Notes: generated by a model not told the origin, from the sequence alone. Shown: positions 1 through 8,576, counted from the first letter of the stretch. The stretch is DNA of 64,000 nt from Streptomyces bluensis (GCF_014650715.1 NZ_BMVM01000010.1:287607-351606), one strand, 5' to 3'. Translations and numbers: made by a program.

Positions 1-8
1 CGGGCGGC

Positions 9-392
9 TCACCCCTCGGTCCGCACCCACAGGCAGAAGGGGTGTCCGGCCGGATCGAACAGCACCCGTACGTCGTCCTGGGGCTGGTGATCGGCGAGTA
101 CGGCACCCTCGGCGACCGCCCGCGCCGTCTCGCCCTCCAGGTCGTCGACCTCGATGTCCAGGTGCAGCATCATCTGCTGGTCGCCGGGGTTCCTGGACGG
201 CCAGACGGGGCGGACGTACTTGGGCTCGGTCTCGAAGGCGAGCGAGACACCGTCACCGCCCGGCGGCCCGACGAGCACCCAGTGCGGCTCGTCCGCCCGC
301 ACCTCGTACCCCAGCAACCGTACGTAGAAGTCGGCCAGCTCATGCGCGTCGTGCGCATCGAGCACAACGGTGGACACCTTCGCGCGTGGCAT
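9..392 (-). CDS. VOC-family (glyoxalase/bleomycin-resistance fold) protein
   Basis: This 127-residue protein has the size and layout of a single-subunit vicinal-oxygen-chelate protein. An early beta strand with VVLDAHDAHELADFY is followed by a glycine-rich turn and a C-terminal DPAGHPFCLW, the usual VOC ending. In the family, paired beta-alpha-beta-beta-beta units form a cup that binds a metal or a small hydrophobic ligand. The substrate cannot be read from the sequence. It lies downstream of the DUF3099 gene on the same strand with a 12-nt gap and is probably co-transcribed with it. Confidence 0.85.
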   Translation of the reverse strand: MPRAKVSTVVLDAHDAHELADFYVRLLGYEVRADEPHWVLVGPPGGDGVSLAFETEPKYVRPVWPSRNPGDQQMMLHLDIEVDDLEGETARAVAEGAVLADHQPQDDVRVLFDPAGHPFCLWVRTEG

Positions 393-404
393 GGGCCCTT
401 GGTA

Positions 405-662
405 CTACCGGCGCTTCTTCCCGTCCAGCTCGTCCCACCACTCGTCGGACTGCGGGTCGCCGGAGGGGTCGTCCCACCAGCGGTCGTCGGGCCCGCGCCG
501 GTTGGCGACCATCGCGGCCACCGGCGGGATCAGCATCGCCACCACGCACATGCCCACCGCCGCCGGAACCGACCAGAGCCGCACGACACCCCAGGCCAGG
601 ACGAAGAGCACCACACACGTCCCCATCATGGCGAAGTAGAGGCGACGCCGCCGTGCGTACAT
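405..662 (-). CDS. DUF3099 small membrane protein
   Basis: This 85-residue protein has two hydrophobic segments, about residues 8-28 and 34-52. A polar acidic tail rich in Trp, Asp and Gly follows (DDRWWDDPSGDPQSDEWWDEL). This two-helix plus charged-tail layout matches the actinobacterial DUF3099 family, whose function is unknown. It probably sits in the cytoplasmic membrane with the tail inside. The gene follows the terminator of the sulfurtransferase operon and precedes the VOC gene. Confidence 0.8.
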   Translation of the reverse strand: MYARRRRLYFAMMGTCVVLFVLAWGVVRLWSVPAAVGMCVVAMLIPPVAAMVANRRGPDDRWWDDPSGDPQSDEWWDELDGKKRR

Positions 663-699
663 ACGTCCAGGGTAGGTCTGGAGGGCCGGAGAACGGGCA

Positions 700-740
700 A
701 GGGCCGCGCCCCGGGTGTCGAACCCGTGGGGCGCGGCCCT
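700..740 (-). terminator. Terminator hairpin after the DUF1416 gene
   Basis: A perfect 13-bp inverted repeat (arms 700-712 and 728-740, AGGGCCGCGCCCC, 15-nt loop) lies 23 nt past the DUF1416 stop codon. There is no strong U tract, which is usual for Streptomyces terminators. It separates the sulfurtransferase operon from DUF3099. Confidence 0.75.
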
Positions 741-763
741 TCGGTCGTGGACCGTGGGTGGCG

Positions 764-1051
764 TCAGACGGCGATCGCGACCTCTGCCAGGCCGCCCGTC
801 TGGGCGACCACCGTACGGTCGGCGGTGCCGCCGGGGACGAGGGCGCGCACGGTCCAGGTGCCCTCGGCCGCGTAGAACCGGAACTGTCCGGTGGCCGAGG
901 TGGGCACCTCGGCGGTGAACTCGCCCGTCGAGTCCAGGAGACGGACGTAGCCGACCACCGGCTCGCCGTCGCGGGTCACCTGGCCCTGGATGGTGGTCTC
1001 ACCGGGCTTGATCGTCGAGGCGTCCGGCCCGCCGGCCTTCGCTCCACACAT
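764..1051 (-). CDS. DUF1416 protein
   Basis: This 95-residue protein starts with MCGAKAGG and continues into an Ig-like beta-sandwich pattern (TTIQGQVTRDGEPVVGYVRL, then FRFYAAEGTWTVRAL). That is typical of DUF1416, a small actinobacterial family almost always next to a thiosulfate sulfurtransferase. A GGAG ribosome binding site lies 8 nt before the ATG. Its place 96 nt downstream of the sulfurtransferase and before a terminator supports one operon and a role in sulfane-sulfur metabolism. The conserved N-terminal Cys could be a sulfur carrier, but that is inference. Confidence 0.85.
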   Translation of the reverse strand: MCGAKAGGPDASTIKPGETTIQGQVTRDGEPVVGYVRLLDSTGEFTAEVPTSATGQFRFYAAEGTWTVRALVPGGTADRTVVAQTGGLAEVAIAV

Positions 1052-1095
1052 GTGTTTCTCCAGAGGTTCTGACCAGAGGGTTCGGTCGGGTGGTC

Positions 1096-1147
1096 GGATT
1101 GCTTACTGGCGGATCGCCTGCTGGCGGGGTGCCTGCTGGCGGGCTGC
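1096..1147 (-). repeat. 15-nt tandem repeat between sulfurtransferase and DUF1416
   Basis: About three imperfect copies of a 15-nt unit (for example GGATCGCCTGCTGGC at 1111 and GGGGTGCCTGCTGGC at 1126) fill the spacer between the two operon genes. They are non-coding and probably replication-slippage products. Confidence 0.6.
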
Positions 1148-1993
1148 CTACTTGTTGGCGCCGAGCTCGATCGGCACGCCGACGAGGGAGCCGTACTCGG
1201 TCCAGGAGCCGTCGTAGTTCTTGACGTTCTCCACACCGAGCAGCTCGTGCAGCACGAACCAGGTGAGCGCGGAGCGCTCGCCGATCCGGCAGTACGCGAT
1301 GGTGTCCTTGGCCAGGTCCACGCTCTCCTCGGCGTAGAGCTCCTTGAGCTCGTCGTCCGACTTGAAGGTGCCGTCGTCGTTGGCGTTCTTGGACCACGGG
1401 ATGTTGCGGGCGGTCGGGACGTGCCCCGGACGCTGCGACTGCTCCTGCGGCAGGTGCGCCGGAGCGAGCAGCTTGCCCGAGAACTCGTCGGGCGAGCGGA
1501 CGTCGACCAGGTTCTGCGCACCGATCGCGGCGACCACGTCGTCACGGAAGGCGCGGATCGAGGTGTCCTGCGGCTTGGCCTTGTACTCGGTCTTCGCGCG
1601 CTCGGGCACCTCGGAGCCGTCGACCAGCTCGCGGGCGTCCAGCTCCCACTTCTTGCGGCCGCCGTCGAGGAGCTTGACGTTCTCGTGGCCGTACAGCTTG
1701 AAGTACCAGTAGGCGTACGAGGCGAACCAGTTGTTGTTGCCGCCGTAGAGGATCACCGTGGTGTCGTTGGCGATGCCCTTCTCCGACAGGAGCTTCTCGA
1801 AGCCCTCCTGGTCGATGAAGTCACGGCGCACCGGGTCCTGGAGGTCCTGGGTCCAGTCGATCCGGATGGCGTTCTTGATGTGGTTCTTCTCGTACGCGGA
1901 CGTGTCCTCGTCGACCTCGACGATGGCAATCGTCGGGTCGTCCAGGTGGTCCTGGACCCAGTCGGCGTCGACCAGGACGTCGCTGCGGCTCAT
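1148..1993 (-). CDS. cysA: Thiosulfate sulfurtransferase (rhodanese, two-domain)
   Basis: This 281-residue two-domain rhodanese moves sulfane sulfur from thiosulfate to cyanide or thiol acceptors through a cysteine persulfide. The N-terminal domain (about residues 1-130) is catalytically silent. The C-terminal domain carries the active-site loop CRIGERS, whose first Cys is the persulfide-forming residue. The start MSRSDVLVDADWV is preceded by a GGAGGAG site. The open frame continues further upstream, but that extension lacks family-like sequence. Expression is probably controlled by the upstream leader peptide and terminator. The gene corresponds to the cysA-annotated SCO4164 by recall. Confidence 0.93.
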   Translation of the reverse strand: MSRSDVLVDADWVQDHLDDPTIAIVEVDEDTSAYEKNHIKNAIRIDWTQDLQDPVRRDFIDQEGFEKLLSEKGIANDTTVILYGGNNNWFASYAYWYFKLYGHENVKLLDGGRKKWELDARELVDGSEVPERAKTEYKAKPQDTSIRAFRDDVVAAIGAQNLVDVRSPDEFSGKLLAPAHLPQEQSQRPGHVPTARNIPWSKNANDDGTFKSDDELKELYAEESVDLAKDTIAYCRIGERSALTWFVLHELLGVENVKNYDGSWTEYGSLVGVPIELGANK

Positions 1994-2133
1994 GCTCTTT
2001 CTCCTCCGGGGCAGTTGCGGCGGGACTTGTGCGTGGAGATTTCCGGTGCGGGCGCTCGGCCCGGCCATGCAGGCCAGGGAACCGGTCGGCCTGTGCGGCG
2101 CACGGATGGCCCTGGGTCAGGTCGGGGGCCGGG

Positions 2134-2159
2134 AAAAACCGGGAGGCTGCGCTCCCGGT
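2134..2159 (-). terminator. Intrinsic terminator (attenuator) in the sulfurtransferase leader
   Basis: Read on the minus strand, an 8-bp perfect stem (arms 2152-2159 ACCGGGAG and 2138-2145 CTCCCGGT, 6-nt loop) is followed at once by five T residues (2138-2134). This is a textbook Rho-independent terminator, rare in Streptomyces. It begins on the stop codon of the leader peptide and lies about 140 nt before the sulfurtransferase start, so it can act as an attenuator whose folding depends on ribosome position. Confidence 0.8.
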
Positions 2160-2239
2160 CAGACAGCGCGACAGAGCATGGCGGCGACGCGGCACAGGTC
2201 TACTGCCCGCCGCTTCGTGAGGTCCGCCTGTCGCTTCAT
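2159..2239 (-). CDS. Cysteine-containing leader peptide upstream of sulfurtransferase
   Basis: This 26-codon frame starts MKRQADLTKRRAV and ends with two Cys codons, in DLCRVA and MLCRAV, next to the stop. It closely resembles the putative leader peptides annotated before actinobacterial sulfur genes. No strong Shine-Dalgarno is visible. The stop codon overlaps the base of a strong intrinsic terminator. Ribosome stalling at the Cys codons when charged tRNA-Cys is scarce would be expected to change folding of the following RNA and raise sulfurtransferase expression. The peptide is seen directly; the mechanism is inference from known cysteine attenuators. Confidence 0.75.
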   Translation of the reverse strand: MKRQADLTKRRAVDLCRVAAMLCRAV

Positions 2240-2479
2240 GACTGCGATCGTAAGGACGGACGGGCGGGCGTGTCACCGGTGCTTCACATAGTGAGATGCG
2301 ATCGTCCGGGATGCGAGACGGATGGGCCGCAGCGGCGGATGGCGCCGGGATTCAGAACCGGCTTGGCCACCGTCGCATCTGCTCACATCTGCTGTACGGA
2401 CGACAGCGTCTCGCCTTTCGGACAGGCAGACCAGAAGGCCGAGGGCTTGCGAGCTGTACGGGGCGTCTGATGGACCGTG

Positions 2480-3214
2480 CTACCCCGCCAGCCTCACGTC
2501 CGAACCCTTCACCGTGATCTCCACACCATCGTTACCGCCCTCCACCTTGTCGAGCTTGATGCCGCCGGGGAGGTCGTTGATCTTCTGCTGGAAGTCGGTG
2601 ATCGAGCGGAGTGTGTTCTCGGCGAGGTCGACGCCGAGGTTGGGGATGGAGTCCGCGCGTACCTCCACGGTGTCGCCCTTGACGCTGACCGTGCTGAGCA
2701 CGGAGACCGGCTCGGGCAGCTTGTTACCGAGGACGGTGGCCTCGACCTCGACCTTGATCTTGCCGCCGCCACCGGCGGAGAGGCCGACGACCTGGGCGGA
2801 GACACCGGGGGTCACATCGGTGGGCTCGGACTTCGCGGCCCTGAGGAGCTCGTCGTACGGGATGGTGGCGGTGCCCGTGGCGCTCCGCGCGGTGGCGGAG
2901 CTGTAGTCGCCGGAGAAGACGACGCCGCGCATGTCGGCCTTCAGGTCCGCGATACGGATCTTCTCGGTGCCGCTGCCCGTGGCGGCCTCGTAGTCCTTGA
3001 TGCCGACCTCGACGTCGTCCAGTTCGCCGCCCGCGACCTGGGTGAGGAAGGGGAAGCCCTTGATGGACACGGCCGGGTCGGTGGTCAGGCCCTCGGTGGT
3101 CCGCAGCTTCTGCGCGGCCTGGTCCTCGGCGAAGTTGACCGCGACCCGGTCGGCGATCACGAACAGGCCGCCCAGGACCACGGCGACGATGAGCAGTATT
3201 CGCAGTGCGCGCAT
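2480..3214 (-). CDS. DUF2993 (LmeA-like) secreted or membrane-anchored protein
   Basis: This 244-residue protein has an N-terminal hydrophobic segment (MRALRILLIVAVVLGGLFVI). The region after it matches DUF2993: EDQAAQKLRTTEGLTTDPAV, then KGFPFLTQVAGGELDDVEV. Members include mycobacterial LmeA, which binds phospholipids in the periplasm during lipomannan synthesis. It is expected outside the membrane on a single anchor or after signal cleavage. The start at 3214 follows a GGGGGA site, and sequence further upstream is not family-like. It is transcribed away from the GYD gene. Confidence 0.82.
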   Translation of the reverse strand: MRALRILLIVAVVLGGLFVIADRVAVNFAEDQAAQKLRTTEGLTTDPAVSIKGFPFLTQVAGGELDDVEVGIKDYEAATGSGTEKIRIADLKADMRGVVFSGDYSSATARSATGTATIPYDELLRAAKSEPTDVTPGVSAQVVGLSAGGGGKIKVEVEATVLGNKLPEPVSVLSTVSVKGDTVEVRADSIPNLGVDLAENTLRSITDFQQKINDLPGGIKLDKVEGGNDGVEITVKGSDVRLAG

Positions 3215-3498
3215 GTCTCGGTGTTCCCCCACGTTTTCCACTCGGCGGTCGTCGGTCGTCGGTCGTCCGCGGTCGTCGACGGCCTGGGTGGCCGTCGGGT
3301 GCGAGCGTAATCCGGACACGGCTCGGTCGGTGAACGGTTTGCGGGCTTGTTGATCAAGTGGCCGCGATCAGCGGAAGGAGGATCAGCTTCCAACGGGTGA
3401 ATCCGACCGTTCGGGGACGGCGCCCCAGGGGAGAGCGGGAAGCCCATTCTCCGTACCGGACAGTCGATGTCAGTGATCAGTGAGCAGGGAGCCGTCCC

Positions 3499-3819
3499 AT
3501 GCCGAAGTTCCTCATTCAGTCCACCTACACGACCGAGGGCACGAAGGGGCTGCTCAGCGAGGGCGCGAGTGGCCGCCGCGCCGCCGTCGAGCAGATCGTC
3601 ACCGGCCTCGGCGGGAAGGTCGAGGCCATGTACTTCGCCTTCGGAGAGGACGACCTCGTGCTCATCGTCGACTTCCCCGACCCGGTCTCCATGGCCGCCG
3701 TCAGCCTCACCGTCAAGGCCAGCGGTGCCCTCCACACCCGGGCCACCCCTCTACTCACCCTCGACGAGATCGACGAGGCCTCCCGCCGGAAGGTGAGCTT
3801 CCGCGCCCCCGGCAAGTGA
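3499..3819 (+). CDS. GYD-domain protein
   Basis: This 106-residue protein begins MPKFLIQSTYTTEGTKGLL, contains GGRRAAVE-like and GGKVEAMYFAFGEDDLV segments, and fits the GYD domain. This small ferredoxin-like fold is common in actinobacteria and has no assigned reaction. A GGGAGCC site precedes the ATG. It faces the convergent membrane-protein gene 33 nt away. Confidence 0.82.
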   Translation: MPKFLIQSTYTTEGTKGLLSEGASGRRAAVEQIVTGLGGKVEAMYFAFGEDDLVLIVDFPDPVSMAAVSLTVKASGALHTRATPLLTLDEIDEASRRKVSFRAPGK

Positions 3820-3852
3820 AGCGGTCGGACGCGTGGGCCCGCTCCCCCTGCC

Positions 3853-5073
3853 CTACCCCAGCGCCCGCCCCAGCAGGTACACCGCGGGGGCCGCGGCCGC
3901 CAGGGGCAGGGCCACGCCCGCCGTCATGTGGACGAACCGGGACGGGTAGTCGTAGCCGGCGACGCGGTGACCGATCAGGGCGCAGACGGCGGCCCCGAGG
4001 CCGAGGTAGGCGCCCGGAGTGCCGACCCCCGTCATGCCGCCGAGCACGAGGCCGGCGCCCGCGCCCGCCAGGAGGGCGGCCGTCACGGAGACCACCGTGG
4101 GCAGGGGCAGCGCACGGACCACGATCGCCACGGCCACCGCGCCCGCGCCCACGGACACCGCGTCCGGCGCGGCCGCGAGGTGCCCGGCGGCGATGATCGA
4201 CAGCGCGGCCGACGCGACCGTGGCCATCAGGCCGTACATGCGCTCGTCCGGGTCGGCGTGGCTGCGCAGCTGGAGGACCAGGGCCAGCAGCACCCAGACG
4301 CCGAGCGTGCCGAGGATCGCGGCGGGTGCGTTCTCCCGGCCCGCCGCCAGCAGCACCACGTCCGCCGTCACGGCGCCCGCGAAGGCCAGCGCGATGCCCT
4401 GCCGGGCGGGCCACATGCCGTTCAGCCGGAACCAGCCGGCCGCGGTCACCGCCTGGAGGATCACCAGGGGCACGACGAGGGCGTACTGGCCGACCACCGC
4501 CGCCCCCGCGAGCAGCGCGCCCAGCACGGCAGTGATCAGCGCGGGCTGCGCACCGGGCTCGATGATCGGCGACCGGCCCTCGGCGCGGGCGCGCTGGGCG
4601 TCGGTCACACGGGCGTTGCCGGTGAGGGTGGGAGGGCCGTAGCCGGGTTCTTCCGGAGCGGAGGAGGGCTGCGCGGGAGCCGGCGCGGCGGTTCCGTCAG
4701 GGGACGGGGGCTGCTGGGCTGCGTATGACGAGGGCGGGGACGAGGCCGAGGGCTGCTGGGGCGCGTATGACGCGGGCGAGGGCTGCTGAGGGCTGTACTG
4801 CTGGTGGCCCGGCGACATGTACGCCGTCTCCGTCACGTCCGCCTGGGCGGTCGGCATGTGTACCTGGGTCTCCCAGGTCTGGCCCTCCCACTGCTGGGTG
4901 TACTGCTGGGCGTGGGCGGCCTGCGTCTCGTCGTGGCCCTGCCAGTCGGGCTGCTGGTACCCCGGCTGCGGCTGGTACCCCGGCTGCTGCTGGCCTGCTT
5001 GCCCCTGCTGACCCGGCTGCTGCTGATACGGGTCGTAGCCCTCGTACGGGGCGCCGTACGGCTGGTTGCTCAT
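3853..5073 (-). CDS. Polytopic membrane protein with Gln/Tyr/Pro-rich N-terminus
   Basis: In this 406-residue protein the first ~160 residues are low-complexity and disordered (Gln, Pro, Tyr and Ser rich, with repeated YQQQPGQQ and YAPQQPS-type units). About eight to ten hydrophobic helices of mostly Ala, Val, Leu and Gly follow. This is a common Streptomyces architecture of unknown function. The start MSNQPYGAPYEGYDP is chosen because upstream sequence is not low-complexity-like. The start lies 7 nt after the MoaD/ThiS-like gene's stop, so the two are probably co-transcribed. Confidence 0.75.
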   Translation of the reverse strand: MSNQPYGAPYEGYDPYQQQPGQQGQAGQQQPGYQPQPGYQQPDWQGHDETQAAHAQQYTQQWEGQTWETQVHMPTAQADVTETAYMSPGHQQYSPQQPSPASYAPQQPSASSPPSSYAAQQPPSPDGTAAPAPAQPSSAPEEPGYGPPTLTGNARVTDAQRARAEGRSPIIEPGAQPALITAVLGALLAGAAVVGQYALVVPLVILQAVTAAGWFRLNGMWPARQGIALAFAGAVTADVVLLAAGRENAPAAILGTLGVWVLLALVLQLRSHADPDERMYGLMATVASAALSIIAAGHLAAAPDAVSVGAGAVAVAIVVRALPLPTVVSVTAALLAGAGAGLVLGGMTGVGTPGAYLGLGAAVCALIGHRVAGYDYPSRFVHMTAGVALPLAAAAPAVYLLGRALG

Positions 5074-5080
5074 GATCGCG

Positions 5081-5335
5081 TCACCCTCCTGCGAACGGCG
5101 GGAGCACCTCGACCGTGCCGCCCTCGGCCAGCCGTACCGTCTCATGTCCGCGGGTGCCCACGGGGTCACCGTCGATGAGGAACGAGCATCGCCGCAGGAC
5201 GCGGACGAGTTCGCCGGGGTGTCGCTCGCGGACCGCGTCCAGTGCCTCGGCGAGCGTGACCGCGTCGTACGGCTCCTCGGCGACGCCCGCGGCGGCCTTG
5301 GCGGCTGCCCAGTAGCGCACCGTGCCCTTTGCCAT
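5081..5335 (-). CDS. MoaD/ThiS family sulfur-carrier-like protein
   Basis: This 84-residue beta-grasp protein ends in VEVLPPFAGG. The C-terminal Gly-Gly is what sulfur carriers of molybdopterin and thiamine synthesis need for adenylation and thiocarboxylation. The body (LAEALDAVRERHPGELVRVL, then CSFLIDGDPV) fits MoaD-like folds. No moaE, thiG or activating enzyme is adjacent, so the acceptor pathway cannot be assigned. It is followed 7 nt later by the membrane protein gene. Confidence 0.83.
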   Translation of the reverse strand: MAKGTVRYWAAAKAAAGVAEEPYDAVTLAEALDAVRERHPGELVRVLRRCSFLIDGDPVGTRGHETVRLAEGGTVEVLPPFAGG

Positions 5336-5368
5336 CTCGTCCCTCGATCGGTTGTGTGGTGAACACGG

Positions 5369-6265
5369 TCAGGCTATCGGGAGGTCCCGGGTGTGGATGC
5401 CGCCGGAGCCCTCGGCTGCGGCGGCCGCCGCCCATGCGCCGATCCGCCTCAGCAGCCCGTCGTCCGCCGCGTGTTCCGCGTGGCCCATCCCCGGCTCCAG
5501 CCAGAGTTCGCCGTGGTCGCCGGCCGCCGCGGCCAGCATCCGCGGATGGTCCACCGGGAAGTAGCCGTCACGGTCGCCGTGGACGATGAGGAGAGGCGTC
5601 GGGGCGATCAGGGGGACCGACTCCACGGGGGACGAGGGCACCGGGTCCCATTCGCGGTGATGGATACGGGTGCGCAGGCCGTAGCGGCCGACCGCGCGGC
5701 CCAGGGGCCGGGTGACCAGCCAGTGCAGCCGCCGCATGGGAGCCGTGCCCCGGTAGTACCAGCGGGCGGGCGCACTCACCGAGACAACCACGTCCGTATG
5801 TGCCGCGACCACATGTGCCCCCGTGCGCCCCTCGTGCGCCGCGGGGCCGTGCAGCGCCGCGTGCCGCAGGACCACCGAGCCCCCCATCGAGAAGCCGACG
5901 GTGGCCACGCGCGTGTGCCCGAGTTCCCGTGCCCAGGCGACCGCCGCCGCCAGGTCGAGCACCTCGCGGTCACCGAGCGTGGAGCGCCCGCCCGATCCCC
6001 CGTGACCACGGAAGGAGAAGGTCACCACGGCTCCGTACCGGGCGAGGACGCGCGCCACCCGGCGTACGTGCGGGCGCTCCAGATCGCCCGTGAAGCCATG
6101 GGCGACGACGAACACCAGGTCACGGGAAGGTGGCCTCCCGGCGTCGTACACGAGGGCTGCCGGCTCGTACACGGAATCGATCGGCACGCCGTCGAGCGTG
6201 CGCAGAAACCTCCGGACAGGGGCGCGGGAGGCCGTCTCAGAGTTCGGGAAGGAGAGGGATCGCAT
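5369..6265 (-). CDS. Alpha/beta hydrolase
   Basis: This 298-residue protein has the hydrolase hallmarks. An oxyanion-side VVAHGFTGDLERPHVRRVA is followed by the nucleophile elbow GFSMGGS. The likely acid lies in LLIVHGDRDGYFPVDH and the likely His in MGHAEHA, so all catalytic triad parts are visible. It lacks a signal peptide and is probably cytoplasmic; the substrate is unknown. The start MRSLSFPNSE at 6265 is chosen because the longer upstream frame is not hydrolase-like. It is divergent from glnR. Confidence 0.85.
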   Translation of the reverse strand: MRSLSFPNSETASRAPVRRFLRTLDGVPIDSVYEPAALVYDAGRPPSRDLVFVVAHGFTGDLERPHVRRVARVLARYGAVVTFSFRGHGGSGGRSTLGDREVLDLAAAVAWARELGHTRVATVGFSMGGSVVLRHAALHGPAAHEGRTGAHVVAAHTDVVVSVSAPARWYYRGTAPMRRLHWLVTRPLGRAVGRYGLRTRIHHREWDPVPSSPVESVPLIAPTPLLIVHGDRDGYFPVDHPRMLAAAAGDHGELWLEPGMGHAEHAADDGLLRRIGAWAAAAAAEGSGGIHTRDLPIA

Positions 6266-6591
6266 CACATGACCTGCCGGACCAGTGCTCTTGTGGGCTA
6301 TTCTGCTGGGCAGAGGACTCGGGCAGCGTAGCCCCCGGGTCCTTTTGTGCTTTCGGAAGCGTTGTATACGACGCGGGAAACCGCAGGTGTACGGGGCGTC
6401 GATCGCATACGCGGGCCCCGAGGGCCGGGGATTCGCACCGCACCGAACATGTACCGAGCACGTACCGGGCAGTACCCAGCAGTACCAGGCAGTGCCGTAA
6501 ACGTCCTCGCAGGGACCGAGGAGGAACCAGACGTTATGGGCGAGCGATCCGTGCACGATCCGAAGACGACGACCTGGGCAGGTGGGGCGCG
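6266..6591. other. Divergent intergenic region between hydrolase and glnR
   Basis: This 326-nt region must hold promoters for both the hydrolase and glnR. No clear GlnR-type box (GTnAC and GAAAC half-sites in register), RNA gene or conserved peptide was found by eye. Confidence 0.4.
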
Positions 6592-7422
6592 ATGAGCTCT
6601 CTGCTGCTCCTGACCAACGCCCTCCAGCCGTCGACGGAGGTGCTTCCCGCTCTCGGTCTGCTCCTGCACAACGTGCGAGTGGCTCCTGCGGAAGGCCCCG
6701 CCCTCGTCGACACCCCCGGCGCCGACGTCATCCTCATCGACGGCCGCCGGGACCTCCCGCAGGTCCGCAGCCTGTGCCAGCTGCTGCGTTCCACCGGGCC
6801 CGGTTGTCCCCTCATCCTCGTCGTCACCGAGGGCGGCCTCGCTGCCGTCACCGCCGACTGGGGCATCGACGACGTGCTGCTCGACACCGCCGGTCCGGCG
6901 GAGGTCGAGGCGCGGCTGCGGCTCGCCATGGGCCGCCAGCAGATCGTCAGCGACGACTCCCCCATGGAGATCCGCAACGGCGACCTGTCGGTGGATGAGG
7001 CGACCTACAGCGCCAAGCTCAAGGGACGCGTCCTCGACCTGACCTTCAAGGAGTTCGAGCTCCTGAAGTACCTCGCCCAGCACCCCGGCCGCGTCTTCAC
7101 GCGCGCACAGCTGCTCCAGGAGGTCTGGGGCTACGACTACTTCGGCGGCACGCGGACCGTCGACGTCCACGTACGACGGCTGCGCGCGAAGCTCGGACCG
7201 GAGCACGAGTCGCTGATCGGGACCGTCCGGAACGTCGGTTATCGATTCGTTACTCCGGAAAGGCCGGAGAGGACGGAAAGGGCGGACCGGGGCTCGGACG
7301 AGTCGAAGGCCGCGTCGAAGGCCCCGTCGAACACCGCGGTGGCCCGGCCAAAGGCGGAGGATGCGGACGAGACGGCCCGCCTGAACGCGGTGGACACCGC
7401 CGAAGTGGCCGCGGACGCATAG
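6592..7422 (+). CDS. glnR: Global nitrogen regulator GlnR (orphan OmpR-type regulator)
   Basis: This 276-residue protein has a divergent receiver domain at residues 1-120 (MSSLLLLTNALQPSTEVLP, with VILIDGRRDLP at the usual phosphorylation site). The winged-helix DNA-binding domain covers about 125-225 (LDLTFKEFELLKYLAQHPG, then VDVHVRRLRAKLG and NVGYRFV). The sequence is nearly that of Streptomyces GlnR, the phosphorylation-independent master regulator of glnA, amtB, nirB and ure genes. The last ~50 residues are a low-complexity Arg/Glu/Ala tail. The gene order with a LacI regulator next door matches SCO4159-SCO4158. Confidence 0.95.
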   Translation: MSSLLLLTNALQPSTEVLPALGLLLHNVRVAPAEGPALVDTPGADVILIDGRRDLPQVRSLCQLLRSTGPGCPLILVVTEGGLAAVTADWGIDDVLLDTAGPAEVEARLRLAMGRQQIVSDDSPMEIRNGDLSVDEATYSAKLKGRVLDLTFKEFELLKYLAQHPGRVFTRAQLLQEVWGYDYFGGTRTVDVHVRRLRAKLGPEHESLIGTVRNVGYRFVTPERPERTERADRGSDESKAASKAPSNTAVARPKAEDADETARLNAVDTAEVAADA

Positions 7423-7532
7423 CACTGGCGTGGGGGGGTACTGGGGCGTACGCGGTCGCCGCGCGCAGGTTGGCGCCAGGTTGGGGCCGGTACGCCCTGC
7501 CCAGCGCATTGCAATCCGCGTAGACTCCGCGC

Positions 7533-8555
7533 GTGGCGAAGGTGACTAGGGATGACGTGGCGCGGTTGGCGGGGACTTCCACCGCCGTCGTCAGCTATGT
7601 CATCAACAACGGACCCCGGCCGGTCGCCCCGGCCACGCGCGAGCGTGTCCTCGCCGCGATCAAGGAACTGGGGTACCGGCCCGACCGGGTCGCCCAGGCC
7701 ATGGCGTCGCGGCGGACGGAGCTCATAGGCCTGATCGTGCCGGACGCGCGCCAGCCGTTCTTCGGCGAGATGGCGCACGCCGTCGAACAGGCGGCCGCCG
7801 AGCGCGGCAAGATGGTCCTCGTCGGCAACTCCGACTACATCGCCGAGCGCGAGGTCCACTATCTGCGGGCTTTCCTCGGGATGCGGGTCTCCGGGCTGGT
7901 CCTCGTCAGCCACGCGCTCAGCGACAACGCCGCGGCCGAGATCGAGGCGTGGGACGCGCGGGTGGTGCTGCTGCACGAGCGGCCCGAGGCGATCGACGAC
8001 GTCGCGGTCGTGACCGACGACATCGGGGGCGCGCAGGAGGCCGTGCGGCACCTGCTGGAGCACGGGAACGAGTACGTGGCCTGTATGGGCGGCATCGCGG
8101 AGACGCCGCTGGTCGGTGACCCCGTCTCCGACCACGTCGAGGGGTGGCGGCGCGCGATGGGCGACGCCGGGATCTCCACGGAGGGGCGCCTGTTCGAGGC
8201 GCCGTACAACCGCTACGACGCGTACGAGGTCGCTCTGGAGCTGCTGTCCGGGCCCCGTCGGCCGCCCGCGATCTTCTGTTCCACCGATGACCAGGCGATC
8301 GGTGTGCTGCGGGCCGCGCGGGAGCTGCGGATCGATGTGCCCGGGGAGCTGGCGGTGGTCGGGTACGACGACGTGAAGGAAGCGGGGCTGACCGATCCGC
8401 CGATGACGACCGTGGCGTCGGATCGTACGGGAATGGCACGTGCGGCAGTCGATCTCGTGCTGGACGACGGGCTTCGGGTGGCCGGGTCGCGTCGTGAGCG
8501 GGTGAAGCTGTTTCCGTCGCGGTTGGTTGTGCGGCGGTCCTGCGGGTGTGGGTAG
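7533..8555 (+). CDS. LacI-family transcriptional regulator
   Basis: This 340-residue protein has an N-terminal LacI helix-turn-helix and hinge (VTRDDVARLAGTSTAVVSYV, then LGYRPDRVAQAMASRR). A periplasmic-binding-protein-like effector domain extends to about residue 330, and the C-terminus is the Cys-rich RSCGCG. Translation starts at GTG. No sugar genes are adjacent, so the ligand cannot be inferred. It ends 21 nt before a long perfect bidirectional hairpin. Confidence 0.92.
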   Translation: MAKVTRDDVARLAGTSTAVVSYVINNGPRPVAPATRERVLAAIKELGYRPDRVAQAMASRRTELIGLIVPDARQPFFGEMAHAVEQAAAERGKMVLVGNSDYIAEREVHYLRAFLGMRVSGLVLVSHALSDNAAAEIEAWDARVVLLHERPEAIDDVAVVTDDIGGAQEAVRHLLEHGNEYVACMGGIAETPLVGDPVSDHVEGWRRAMGDAGISTEGRLFEAPYNRYDAYEVALELLSGPRRPPAIFCSTDDQAIGVLRAARELRIDVPGELAVVGYDDVKEAGLTDPPMTTVASDRTGMARAAVDLVLDDGLRVAGSRRERVKLFPSRLVVRRSCGCG

Positions 8556-8576
8556 TGCCGTAGAGGTTGCAGGCGT

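Noticed and set aside
6266..6591. GlnR autoregulatory box (GTATAC near GGGAAAC)
   Set aside because: The half-site spacing and letters do not fit the GTnAC-n6-GAAAC pattern.
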